Shown here in pieces: positions 26,214-34,728 of a DNA stretch of 64,000 nt. A program made the translations under genes and the position numbers. Numbering within the stretch: the first letter of the stretch is position 1; each line of letters opens with the position of its first letter. Below the pieces are notes generated by a model. That model was given only the letters and a program-made list of their open reading frames with translations. It was not told where the DNA came from and made no database searches. Location of the stretch: positions 62,001 through 126,000 of the forward strand of contig CABIWJ010000004.1 in NCBI GenBank assembly GCA_902362455.1, given 5' to 3'. This stretch comes from Eubacteriaceae bacterium (GTDB taxonomy: Bacteria > Bacillota > Clostridia > Lachnospirales > Lachnospiraceae).

Positions 26214-27881
26214 GTGAAACAGGATAGCACAGAGAAAATAAAAATAATACCACTTGGTGGCTTAGAGCAGATTGGTATGAATATTACCGCTTTTGAATAT
26301 GAGGACAGTATAATTGTAGTGGATTGTGGGCTTGCATTCCCTGATGATGAGATGTTAGGTATCGACCTTGTAATACCTGATATCACATATTTGAAAGATA
26401 ATATTGAGAAAGTTAAAGGTTTCGTAATAACACATGGTCATGAAGATCATATAGGTGCATTGCCATATGTATTATCAGAGATTAATGTACCAGTATATGC
26501 GACAAAACTTACACTTGGCATAATCGAAGGCAAGTTAAAAGAACACAATCTTACGAAATCGGTTAAGAGAAAGGTTGTAAAATACGGTCAGTCAATTAAT
26601 CTTGGCTGCTTCAGAGTGGAATTCATAAGAACAAACCACAGTATTGTAGATGCAGCTGCACTTGCCATATTCACACCAGCAGGAACAATCGTCCATACAG
26701 GAGACTTTAAGATTGACTATACACCTGTATTTGGTGATGCGATTGATCTTACAAGATTCGGTGAACTGGGTAAGAAAGGTGTACTTGCACTTATGTGCGA
26801 TAGTACAAATGTCTTAAAACCTGGATTTACAATGTCAGAGAGAACGGTAGGAAAGACATTTGACCATATATTTGCAGAGAATACTAATAGAAGAATTATT
26901 ATTGCAACGTTTGCATCTAATGTGGACAGAGTTCAACAGATTATCAATACTTCTTATAAATTTGGGCGAAAAGTTATTATCGAGGGAAGAAGTATGGTAA
27001 ATGTAATCAATACTGCAAGTGAGTTAGGTTACATTAACATTCCTGATAACACACTTATAGATATAGAACAGATGAAGAACTACCTTGATGAACAGATTGT
27101 ACTTATTACAACAGGAAGTCAGGGAGAGGCAATGGCTGCACTTTCAAGAATGGCAGCATCTATCCATAGAAAAGTTACTATTAATAAAGATGATACTGTA
27201 ATTTTAAGCTCTACACCTATTCCAGGTAATGAAAAAGCTGTATCAAGAGTAATTAACGAGCTTACAAGAAAGGGTGCCAATGTTATTTTCCAGGATACAC
27301 ATGTATCAGGACATGCGTGCCAGGAGGAAATAAAACTTATATATTCACTTGTTAAACCTAAATATTCAATTCCTGTACATGGTGAGTACAGACATTTAAT
27401 TGCACAGGGGGAACTTGCTAAGACAATGGGAGTTGAAGAGGATAACGTAATTATCTTATCTTCAGGAAATGTGTTAGAGATAGGTTACGAGAATGCGAAA
27501 GTTGTAGATCAGGTTCCGGCTGGTGGAATCCTGGTAGATGGACTTGGTGTAGGTGACGTAGGTAACATCGTATTAAGAGACCGACAGAACCTTGCAGAAA
27601 ATGGAATCATCATTGTCGTAATGACATTAGAGAAATATAGTAACCAGTTACTTGCAGGACCAGACATTGTTACAAGAGGTTTTGTATATGTTAGAGAATC
27701 AGAAAATCTTATAGATGAAGCTAAACAGGTTGTTACTGATGCAGTGGATGAGTGCCTTGATAAGCATGTAACAGACTGGGGCAAGATTAAGATGGTTGTT
27801 AAAGACAGTCTTAGTGATTATCTCTGGAAGAAGATGAAACGTAATCCTATGATATTACCTATCATTATGGAAGTGGAATAG
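26214..27881 (+). CDS. rnj: Ribonuclease J
   Basis: Metallo-beta-lactamase/beta-CASP ribonuclease with 5'-3' exo- and endonuclease activity in mRNA decay and rRNA maturation. The zinc motif THGHEDHIGALPY places H74, H76, D78 and H79 exactly where Bacillus RNase J1 has them. Further motifs are HTGDFKID, MCDSTNV and VHGEYRH. Starts at GTG 26214, seven bases after TGGAGG; 555 residues, matching J1. Only one paralogue is in the window, so J1 versus J2 cannot be decided. Confidence 0.95.
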   Translation: MKQDSTEKIKIIPLGGLEQIGMNITAFEYEDSIIVVDCGLAFPDDEMLGIDLVIPDITYLKDNIEKVKGFVITHGHEDHIGALPYVLSEINVPVYATKLTLGIIEGKLKEHNLTKSVKRKVVKYGQSINLGCFRVEFIRTNHSIVDAAALAIFTPAGTIVHTGDFKIDYTPVFGDAIDLTRFGELGKKGVLALMCDSTNVLKPGFTMSERTVGKTFDHIFAENTNRRIIIATFASNVDRVQQIINTSYKFGRKVIIEGRSMVNVINTASELGYINIPDNTLIDIEQMKNYLDEQIVLITTGSQGEAMAALSRMAASIHRKVTINKDDTVILSSTPIPGNEKAVSRVINELTRKGANVIFQDTHVSGHACQEEIKLIYSLVKPKYSIPVHGEYRHLIAQGELAKTMGVEEDNVIILSSGNVLEIGYENAKVVDQVPAGGILVDGLGVGDVGNIVLRDRQNLAENGIIIVVMTLEKYSNQLLAGPDIVTRGFVYVRESENLIDEAKQVVTDAVDECLDKHVTDWGKIKMVVKDSLSDYLWKKMKRNPMILPIIMEVE

Positions 27882-27902
27882 AATAATGAGGAGTAATTGA
27901 AA

Positions 27903-28226
27903 ATGTATGAAAAAGCTTATGAATTATCAAATGCCATTTTAGGAAGTGATGTATATAAAAGATTTATAAATGCAAGGGAAAGCTTAAAAAAGCATGAAGA
28001 TTTATGTGCAAAAGCTAATGAATACAGGCATAAAAATTTTATTATACAGAATAGCACTTCGAACAACAGAGTAGATGAATTAAGAGAACTTGAAAATGAG
28101 TATAGAGATATATTAAGAAATACAATAGTTCGCGAATATCTCAATGCTGAATTGTTATTGTGTCGTACAATTCAAAAGATAAATGAGATAATAGTTGATG
28201 GATTAGATATGGATATTGATTTTTAA
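27903..28226 (+). CDS. YlbF/YmcA family protein
   Basis: All-helical 107-residue protein with the pattern of the Com_YlbF family (EKAYELSNAILGSDVYKRFINAR). In Bacillus YlbF, YmcA and YaaT form the Y-complex that steers RNase Y and influences competence, biofilm and sporulation. Here it lies 21 bases after RNase J, which fits an RNA-decay role (inference). ATG at 27903 is nine bases after GAGGAG; the TTG at 27897 is too close to that site. Confidence 0.8.
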   Translation: MYEKAYELSNAILGSDVYKRFINARESLKKHEDLCAKANEYRHKNFIIQNSTSNNRVDELRELENEYRDILRNTIVREYLNAELLLCRTIQKINEIIVDGLDMDIDF

Positions 28227-28296
28227 TATTAAAGTATTCTTAAGAAATTTGATAACTATTTGATAATTTTATCAAATATAAGAAATGAGGTTTGAG

Positions 28297-28743
28297 ATGA
28301 GTTCAAAACAGACATCAAGAAGTATATCACAGATAACTTCAAGTAAAACAATATCAAATAAATCGAAGAAAGCATCAAATAAAAAAGTACAGAATATGGC
28401 AAATATTTCTGTTAAAATATGCATATATACAGTGTTTATAGCCTTACTTATTATATTGTCAGTTAAAGGTTATAGATTCGGCAAAAATGTATTTTCAGAA
28501 AAAGGCTATGATGAAAAGCCGGGTTCAGATGTAACTATAACTGTAGATTCAGAAGAAAGTATTATGTCTGTTGGCAGTAAACTTGTAGATAATGGTATCA
28601 TAGAGGATAGATTAGTATTTTATGTGCAGACGATATTATATGAAGGCAAGTTTAAAGCAGGAACATATACGGTTAATACTTCTGATTCGCCTGAAGAGAT
28701 TATTAATATTTTATCAGCTGAGAAGTCGAAAAAAGAAGAGTAA
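28297..28743 (+). CDS. Short MltG/YceG-like membrane protein without catalytic domain
   Basis: 148 residues. A Ser/Lys/Thr-rich cytoplasmic tail of about 40 residues is followed by one membrane helix (ICIYTVFIALLIILSV) and an extracytoplasmic domain resembling the small LysM-like N-terminal subdomain of MltG: VDSEESIMSVGSKLVDNGIIEDRLVFYV and FKAGTYTVNTSDSPEEIINIL. The YceG catalytic domain with its Glu is missing, and no frameshifted remainder follows. Its place matches Bacillus yrrL (mltG), just before yrrM (trmR). ATG at 28297 follows GAGG by six bases. Confidence 0.7.
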   Translation: MSSKQTSRSISQITSSKTISNKSKKASNKKVQNMANISVKICIYTVFIALLIILSVKGYRFGKNVFSEKGYDEKPGSDVTITVDSEESIMSVGSKLVDNGIIEDRLVFYVQTILYEGKFKAGTYTVNTSDSPEEIINILSAEKSKKEE

Positions 28744-28836
28744 TATGATAATGAGCATTAATAAAGATAATTTAGCAGTTACGAAATCGTTAGAACAGTA
28801 AAAAATAATTTATAAATTCATAAAAGGAATAGAAAG

Positions 28837-29481
28837 ATGATAGTAAATGAAAGAATTGTATCATATATACATTCATTGGAGAGAAGTAATGGAGAAGTAT
28901 GTGATGAAATTGAAGAATTTGCTCATCAGACAAATGTGCCGATTATCCGCAAAGAAATGGAAAGCTTCCTAAGAGTTCTGATAGAGATAAAGAAACCGAA
29001 AAGGATATTAGAACTTGGAACAGCTATAGGATATTCGGCAATTTTAATGGCAAATACAATGTCTGAAGATTGCAGGATTACAACAATTGAGAATTATGAT
29101 AAGAGGATGCCGATAGCCAGGGATAATTTTAAACGTGCCGGTGTAGAGGAAAAGGTAGAACTTCTAGAGGGCGATGCACTTGAAATATTGCAAAAAATAA
29201 ATGAGCCTTATGATTTTGTATTTATGGATGCTGCCAAGGCACAATATCTCGTATATTTAAAAGAAATAATGAGACTACTTCCTGTTGGTGGAATACTTAT
29301 TGCTGATAATGTGTTACAGGATGGAGAATTAGTCGAGAGCAGGTATGCAGTTGAAAGACGTAATAGAACCATTCATAGCAGAATGAGAGAATATCTGTAT
29401 GAAGTAAAGAACATGAAGGAGTTAGAGACAACGATTATACCGATAGGTGACGGAATAACATTAAGTGTCAGAAAGGATTAA
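28837..29481 (+). CDS. trmR: tRNA 5-hydroxyuridine methyltransferase TrmR-like (O-methyltransferase)
   Basis: Class I SAM-dependent O-methyltransferase of the CCoAMT-like family. RILELGTAIGYSAILMA is SAM motif I; FVFMDAAKAQYLVY gives the metal/SAM Asp, and GGILIADNVLQDGELV follows. The next gene is a U32-family tRNA hydroxylation protein, the same pair as Bacillus yrrM-yrrN/O, which supports TrmR: methylation of 5-hydroxyuridine to 5-methoxyuridine at tRNA position 34. 214 residues. AAAGGA precedes the ATG. Confidence 0.85.
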   Translation: MIVNERIVSYIHSLERSNGEVCDEIEEFAHQTNVPIIRKEMESFLRVLIEIKKPKRILELGTAIGYSAILMANTMSEDCRITTIENYDKRMPIARDNFKRAGVEEKVELLEGDALEILQKINEPYDFVFMDAAKAQYLVYLKEIMRLLPVGGILIADNVLQDGELVESRYAVERRNRTIHSRMREYLYEVKNMKELETTIIPIGDGITLSVRKD

Positions 29482-29485
29482 GTTT

Positions 29486-30772
29486 ATGGAAAATTTTGTT
29501 AGTGATAATAAACAGAGAAGACATCCGGAACTTCTTATTCCGGCAAGTAGTCTGGAAGTTCTGAAAGTAGCAGTTATATTTGGAGCAGATGCGGTATACA
29601 TTGGTGGAGAGGTTTTTGGACTTAGAGCGAAAGCTAAGAATTTTACACTTGAAGAAATGAAAGAAGGAGTGGAATTTGCACATGAACATAATGTAAAAGT
29701 ATATGTTACAGCAAATATCTTAGCTCACAACAGAGATTTAGAGGGTGCATATGAATACTTTGAAGAGCTTAAAGATGTTAAGCCAGATGCATTAATAATC
29801 TCAGACCCTGCTATATTTACAATAGCGAAAGAAGTATTGCCTGATATGGAGATTCATATAAGCACACAGGCTAATAATACTAACTATGGAACATTTAATT
29901 TTTGGTATAAACAGGGAGCAAAGAGAGTTGTAACAGCAAGAGAACTTTCACTTGAGGAAATCAAAGAGATTAGAAGAAATATACCTGATGACTTAGAAAT
30001 TGAAACCTTTGTGCATGGTGCAATGTGCATCTCATATTCTGGAAGATGTCTGCTTAGTAGCTTTATGGCGGGAAGAGATGCTAATCAGGGGGCTTGTACA
30101 CATCCTTGCAGATGGAAATATTCAGTTGTAGAGGAATCAAGACCGGGACAATATATGCCGGTATATGAAAATGAAAGGGGAACATATATCTTTAATTCAA
30201 AAGATTTATGCATGATTGAACATATTAAGGAACTAGTTGAATCAGGAATTGACAGCCTTAAGATAGAGGGAAGAATGAAAACTGCTCTTTATGTAGCTAC
30301 AGTTGCAAGAACCTATAGAATGGCTCTTGATGATTATAAAGAGAGCGAAGAATTGTACAAGTCAAGACTGCCATTTTATAAAGAAGAGATTGCTAAATGT
30401 ACTTATAGGCAATATACAACAGGCTTCTTTTTTGGTAAACCTGATGAGAATACACAGATATATGATTCGAATACATATATTAAAGAATATACTTATCTTG
30501 GAATTATTGGAGATGAAGTGGATAGAAGTAATATTGTTAAAGATGACAACGCAGGAGTGTTATATGAAATTGAACAGCGTAATAAGTTCACTATTAGAGA
30601 GCAGATAGAATTAATGAAGCCTGATGGAACAAATGTGGAAGTGACAGTTATGGAAATATTTGATGAAAACGGCAATAAGATGGAATCAGCACCACATCCA
30701 AAACAAAAATTATTAATTAATTTAGGAACTAAATTAGATAAATATGACATATTAAGAAGAAAAGAAAAATAA
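29486..30772 (+). CDS. Peptidase U32 family protein, tRNA 5-hydroxyuridine synthesis (TrhP-like)
   Basis: U32-family protein required for prephenate-dependent hydroxylation of tRNA U34 in Bacillus and E. coli. PELLIPASSLEVLKVAVIFGADAVYIGG starts the barrel; IETFVHGAMCISYSGRCLLSSF and CTHPCRWKY hold the conserved cysteines. GIDSLKIEGRMKT is typical. About 428 residues; a C-terminal beta domain follows the barrel. ATG at 29486 is eight bases after AAAGGA, four bases after trmR. Only one U32 gene is present where Bacillus has two. Confidence 0.88.
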   Translation: MENFVSDNKQRRHPELLIPASSLEVLKVAVIFGADAVYIGGEVFGLRAKAKNFTLEEMKEGVEFAHEHNVKVYVTANILAHNRDLEGAYEYFEELKDVKPDALIISDPAIFTIAKEVLPDMEIHISTQANNTNYGTFNFWYKQGAKRVVTARELSLEEIKEIRRNIPDDLEIETFVHGAMCISYSGRCLLSSFMAGRDANQGACTHPCRWKYSVVEESRPGQYMPVYENERGTYIFNSKDLCMIEHIKELVESGIDSLKIEGRMKTALYVATVARTYRMALDDYKESEELYKSRLPFYKEEIAKCTYRQYTTGFFFGKPDENTQIYDSNTYIKEYTYLGIIGDEVDRSNIVKDDNAGVLYEIEQRNKFTIREQIELMKPDGTNVEVTVMEIFDENGNKMESAPHPKQKLLINLGTKLDKYDILRRKEK

Positions 30773-30842
30773 AATCATTAGGAAAGGCACTAATAAGCGT
30801 TTTGCATCATAAATTATAGTAAAATGCTTAGAGGTGCTTTCT

Positions 30843-31466
30843 TTGAAAACATTTATGGAGCCACTTAGCAAAGAAGAGGAAGAATATTATTTAAAGCGCT
30901 TTAAAGATGGTGACAAGAAAGCTAAAGAAGTGCTTATAGAGAGAAATTTGCGCCTTGTAGCACATGTGGTAAAGAAATATGTAAGTACAGATATGGATAG
31001 AGGTTTAGAAGATATGATATCTGTGGGAACTATCGGACTTATTAAGGCAATAACCAGTTTTAATATGGAAAAAGGTAAGTTATCGACTTATGCTGCCAAA
31101 TGCATTGATAACGAATTATTAATGATGTTGAGATATGATAAAAAGAAGTCAAAGGAAGTATCGTTATACGAACCGATAGGAACTGACCATGAGGGTAATG
31201 AAATAAGCCTGTTCGATATTATTGAAAGTGATGAGAAATCTATAGAAAGCCAATGCGAATTACAGGAAGATTTAATCAGACTGTCTGATGTAATTAACAA
31301 AGAACTGACACCAAGAGAATACGAAATTATTAAAATGCGTTACGGTCTAATGGGTGAGGAAGAAGTGACGCAGCGTGAAGTGGCTAGGATAATGGGGATA
31401 TCAAGAAGCTATGTGAGCAGAATCGAGAAAAGAGCATTGGAAAAATTAAAAAAAGCAATTGAGTAA
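30843..31466 (+). CDS. sigK: Sporulation sigma factor SigK
   Basis: Late mother-cell sigma factor. LIERNLRLVAHVVKKY and ISVGTIGLIKAITSF are sigma-70 region 2; VSLYEPIGTDHEGNEISLFDII is highly characteristic of SigK; region 4 ends with TQREVARIMGISRSYVSRIEKRALEKL. The N-terminus has a short pro-like segment before EEEEYYLKRF. The gene is continuous: no skin-type prophage splits it. The start chosen is TTG at 30843, six bases after GAGGTG; ATG at 30855 is too far from it. About 207 residues. No spoIVF genes are near. Confidence 0.88.
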   Translation: MKTFMEPLSKEEEEYYLKRFKDGDKKAKEVLIERNLRLVAHVVKKYVSTDMDRGLEDMISVGTIGLIKAITSFNMEKGKLSTYAAKCIDNELLMMLRYDKKKSKEVSLYEPIGTDHEGNEISLFDIIESDEKSIESQCELQEDLIRLSDVINKELTPREYEIIKMRYGLMGEEEVTQREVARIMGISRSYVSRIEKRALEKLKKAIE

Positions 31467-31597
31467 GAAAGTAAATCAAAAAAATTAAGAGCGAATTTTA
31501 ACGTATAAAATGCTAAAACATATGATTTGAGTTCAAAAAGATTTTGCATGGACTAACATTTGTATATATGAAGGGATAAAAACATATCAATTACAAG

Positions 31598-31625
31598 TTG
31601 ACATTGTGCTTTATTGTGTTAAAAT
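31598..31625 (+). promoter_or_regulatory. Sigma-A promoter of the antiporter operon
   Basis: TTGACA (31598-31603), 16 bases, TAAAAT (31620-31625). It starts the unit antiporter, J-domain protein, O-antigen-ligase-like gene. Confidence 0.6.
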
Positions 31626-31674
31626 TACGTTTGGAAATAAAAGAAAAATACTCAGGCTAAGGAGCGACTTTAAA

Positions 31675-32844
31675 ATGGAGACATATGAAATATTTAAAGA
31701 TTTGGCAATTATAATTATTGCGGCAAAATGTTGTGGATTACTGGCAAGAAAACTCCACGCACCTATGGTGGCAGGTGAGATTGTAGCAGGTTTGCTTATC
31801 GGGCCAAGTGTGTTAGGGGTTGTGGCACAGACAGACTTCTTATCACAAATGGCTGAAATCGGGGTATTACTGCTTATGTTTTGTGCAGGACTTGAAACGG
31901 ATTTAAAAGATCTTATTAAGACAGGACCTAAGGCTATTCTGATTGCAAGTTCAGGTGTTGCTGTACCATTAGTTGGCGGTTATCTGTTATATAGTTGTTA
32001 TTATGGATTTGCACCTAATGGTTCTGATAAATTTTATGAGGCATTATTTATCGGTGTTATCTTAACAGCTACATCTGTAAGTATTACTGTAGAAACTTTA
32101 AGAGAATTAGGTAAATTAAAAGGTGAAGTAGGAACTACTATTCTAAGTGCTGCAATAGTAGATGATATTATTGGAATTATTGTTCTTACATTTGTAATCG
32201 GTTTTAAGAGTTCAAGTGTATCGCCATCTAAAGTTGTAATTAACACTGTATTATTCTTCATATTTGCAATATGCGTAGGAATGATTATATATTATTTATT
32301 TAAGTTATTAGACAACAAACGACCACATAGCAGAAGAATACCAATATTTGGTCTGGCACTTTGCTTCATTATGGCATATGTTGCTGAAAAATATTTCGGA
32401 ATAGCAGATATAACAGGTGCATTCGTAGCAGGAATAATACTCTGCAGTATTAAGGATTCAGAATATATCGCAAAGAAAATGGATATAAGTTCGTATATGT
32501 TATTTGGACCTGTATTCTTTGCAAGTATTGGTCTTAAGACAAATATTGATGGAATTTCAACTAAATTATTGATATTTTCAATATTATTTGTTATTGTAGG
32601 ATTGATAGCAAAGATAATTGGTTGCGGATTAATGGCGAAACTTTGCAGATTTAAGAATAAAGATGCGTTAAGAATTGGTGTCGGAATGATGACGAGAGGT
32701 GAGGTTGCTCTTATTGTGGCACAGAAAGGTCTTGCAGTAAAGATGATAGATTCGGTATTTTTTACAACTGTTATTCTATTAATTATTGTATCATCTCTTA
32801 TAACACCAATTGCTATGAAGCTTCTATATAAAAGTGGAGATTAA
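31675..32844 (+). CDS. Monovalent cation:proton antiporter (CPA2/KefB family)
   Basis: About 389 residues with roughly twelve hydrophobic segments. KLHAPMVAGEIVAGLLIGPSVLG, AEIGVLLLMFCAGLETDL and LSAAIVDDIIGIIVL (paired Asp in the transport core) are typical of the Na+(K+)/H+ exchanger family, CPA2. No C-terminal TrkA-N/RCK domain is present, so it is the short form. ATG at 31675 lies ten bases after AAGGAG. Ion specificity cannot be told. The next gene begins after four bases. Confidence 0.87.
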   Translation: METYEIFKDLAIIIIAAKCCGLLARKLHAPMVAGEIVAGLLIGPSVLGVVAQTDFLSQMAEIGVLLLMFCAGLETDLKDLIKTGPKAILIASSGVAVPLVGGYLLYSCYYGFAPNGSDKFYEALFIGVILTATSVSITVETLRELGKLKGEVGTTILSAAIVDDIIGIIVLTFVIGFKSSSVSPSKVVINTVLFFIFAICVGMIIYYLFKLLDNKRPHSRRIPIFGLALCFIMAYVAEKYFGIADITGAFVAGIILCSIKDSEYIAKKMDISSYMLFGPVFFASIGLKTNIDGISTKLLIFSILFVIVGLIAKIIGCGLMAKLCRFKNKDALRIGVGMMTRGEVALIVAQKGLAVKMIDSVFFTTVILLIIVSSLITPIAMKLLYKSGD

Positions 32845-32847
32845 TGA

Positions 32848-33285
32848 ATGGAATTAAGCAGGAAAGAACTTGCGAAAATGAAAGAGGAGCAGTTAAAGCT
32901 TCAGAGAGAACTACATAGAAGAGAAAGAAAACTAAAATTTTTACAGGAAGATTTAGAAAAAAGAGAGCAAATGTTCAAAACACAGTGGGCGTTATTAGAA
33001 CATGAGCTTTCTTTGTTTGCTAAAGAAAGAGAAGAATTTGAAAGAGAGATAAAAAAGCAGCAATATAGGTCAAGGCTTGAAAATGAAAAAACAATCTATA
33101 AAGCAAATGGCCGTATAAATGCTGGAATGTACTTCTTAGGCGTACATGACGAACTGTCACTTAAGAAAAGATATAGAGACCTGTTAAAATTATTTCATCC
33201 TGACAGTATGAATGGTGATGTTGATGCTATGCAGGCAATTAATAGCGAGTATACAAAGCTTAAGAAGAAATATGAGGAGATGTAG
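32848..33285 (+). CDS. Coiled-coil protein with C-terminal J domain
   Basis: 145 residues. Residues 1-80 are a highly charged helix likely to form a coiled coil. The C-terminus has FLGVHDELSLKKRYRDLLKLFHPD and INSEYTKLKKKYEEM, a J domain with HPD at 117-119. Unlike DnaJ it has the J domain at the C-terminus and no zinc or substrate domains, so it would recruit DnaK to a specific partner (inference). It is packed between an antiporter and an O-antigen-ligase-like gene with almost no spacing. Function unknown. Confidence 0.75.
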   Translation: MELSRKELAKMKEEQLKLQRELHRRERKLKFLQEDLEKREQMFKTQWALLEHELSLFAKEREEFEREIKKQQYRSRLENEKTIYKANGRINAGMYFLGVHDELSLKKRYRDLLKLFHPDSMNGDVDAMQAINSEYTKLKKKYEEM

Positions 33286-34626
33286 ATGAAAATGTACCAG
33301 AAGTTGAAAAAATGTAAGTCAATAAAAGAGATATATGAGGTTATACCAGAGAAATTTTATGAAAAATGTGCAGTGGTACTTATATTTCTGATGAATATGG
33401 TTGTTGTGGTGGAAAGCCTGACAAAGATTATATATAATAAAGGCTCATATTGGAAAGTTATGCAAAATTATAATTTGTTTGGGAAGATATGTCTGATATA
33501 TGTTATTATATATATAGGAAGTAGAATTTGTAAATTAAAATCAGATGAAATAAATAAGTATTTTAAAAATAATATATGGGATTTTTGCTTTTTAATGTTA
33601 TTTTTATTATCTGTTGTATCAATTACGGTAGCACATAACAAGACGGAAGCAATTAATGGAGATTGGTATAGGCAGAATGGCATAAGAGCATACGTTGTGT
33701 ATCTATCGCTTTATATTATAGGAAAAAGTATAGACACAGAAAAATATAAAAGATTTATATTTTGGACTATCACTATAGCATCAACACTACAGTGTATACT
33801 AATATATAAAGGATATGTTAATGATACAGGAAGATACGCAGGAATATTTGGAAACTCAAATCATTGTGGATATTTTATGACAATGGCAATATTTGCAATG
33901 ATAGGATTGCTTGTTACGGAGAAAAGCCTTATTGTAAAATGTATTATGACAGTTATATATGGATTTAATATTATGTGTCTGATTCTTAATAATACATTTG
34001 GATGTTATCTTGCAGTTATAGCCGGAATAGTATTTTATGTTGTAGTATCCGCTGTTAAGAATAGAAAAAATCAGAGTTTGATTTATTATATATTGATGTA
34101 CATACACATAATATTTGTATTTGTGATGATAAGCATCATAACAGATATGCATACAGGAATTGTATCAAATAATTTTAATATAACAGGAAACGACATAGTG
34201 AAAGTTACTGATAGAAGTGAAGAGGCCGGAAATGCGGGAACAGGGCGTTGGAAATTATGGATACATACTATGAAAATAATAAAGCGAAAACCAATATTAG
34301 GGTGCGGACCCGAAAATATTCAATTTGAACCCGGATACAAAAATGAACCACATAATGAATTTATACAAATAGCGGCTGAGCATGGGGTACCTGCGTGCTT
34401 GTTTTATATATTGGGTTTAATTACATTAATGATTCATAAAATAAAAAATCTTAAAAATGAAAGTGAATACACAATTATATGTGGCGCTATAGTATTTGCA
34501 TATCTGATATCTTCGATGTTTGGCGTAATGATGTTCTACACAGCAGTTTTCTACTATACATTTCTTGGAATGGTATCGAAAAACAGAAATTTAACACAAC
34601 ATTATGATATTGGGGAAAATACATAA
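33286..34626 (+). CDS. O-antigen ligase/polymerase family membrane protein (Wzy_C)
   Basis: 446 residues with ten or more membrane helices and a large extracytoplasmic loop in the second half. GRYAGIFGNSNHCGYFM, TGRWKLWIHTMKIIKRKPILGCGPENI and EPHNEFIQIAAEHGVPACLFY (His356) match the Wzy_C / O-antigen ligase family. This family includes polysaccharide polymerases, WaaL ligases and pilin O-glycosyltransferases (PglL/PilO type). As a Gram-positive it has no LPS, and the gene lies directly before pilB, so pilin or surface-glycan glycosylation is possible (inference). It starts on the base after the preceding stop, with GAGGAG in the preceding gene's end: translational coupling. Confidence 0.8.
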   Translation: MKMYQKLKKCKSIKEIYEVIPEKFYEKCAVVLIFLMNMVVVVESLTKIIYNKGSYWKVMQNYNLFGKICLIYVIIYIGSRICKLKSDEINKYFKNNIWDFCFLMLFLLSVVSITVAHNKTEAINGDWYRQNGIRAYVVYLSLYIIGKSIDTEKYKRFIFWTITIASTLQCILIYKGYVNDTGRYAGIFGNSNHCGYFMTMAIFAMIGLLVTEKSLIVKCIMTVIYGFNIMCLILNNTFGCYLAVIAGIVFYVVVSAVKNRKNQSLIYYILMYIHIIFVFVMISIITDMHTGIVSNNFNITGNDIVKVTDRSEEAGNAGTGRWKLWIHTMKIIKRKPILGCGPENIQFEPGYKNEPHNEFIQIAAEHGVPACLFYILGLITLMIHKIKNLKNESEYTIICGAIVFAYLISSMFGVMMFYTAVFYYTFLGMVSKNRNLTQHYDIGENT

Positions 34627-34639
34627 AAAATAAAAGTAT

Positions 34640-34675
34640 AAAGTAGTTTTTTTGGTAAAAACTACTTTATTTTTT
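34640..34675 (+). terminator. Terminator before pilB
   Basis: AAAGTAGTTTTT (34640-34651) / AAAAACTACTTT (34657-34668) then ATTTTTTG. It separates the antiporter/O-antigen-ligase unit from the pilus locus. Confidence 0.85.
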
Positions 34676-34728
34676 GTATTTTTTATGGTACACTATACCA
34701 AGAAAATCGAAAATGAGGGTAAGAAGTT

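Noticed and set aside
30843-31466. Skin-type interruption of sigK
   Set aside because: Regions 2 to 4 are continuous in one frame, with no recombinase nearby.
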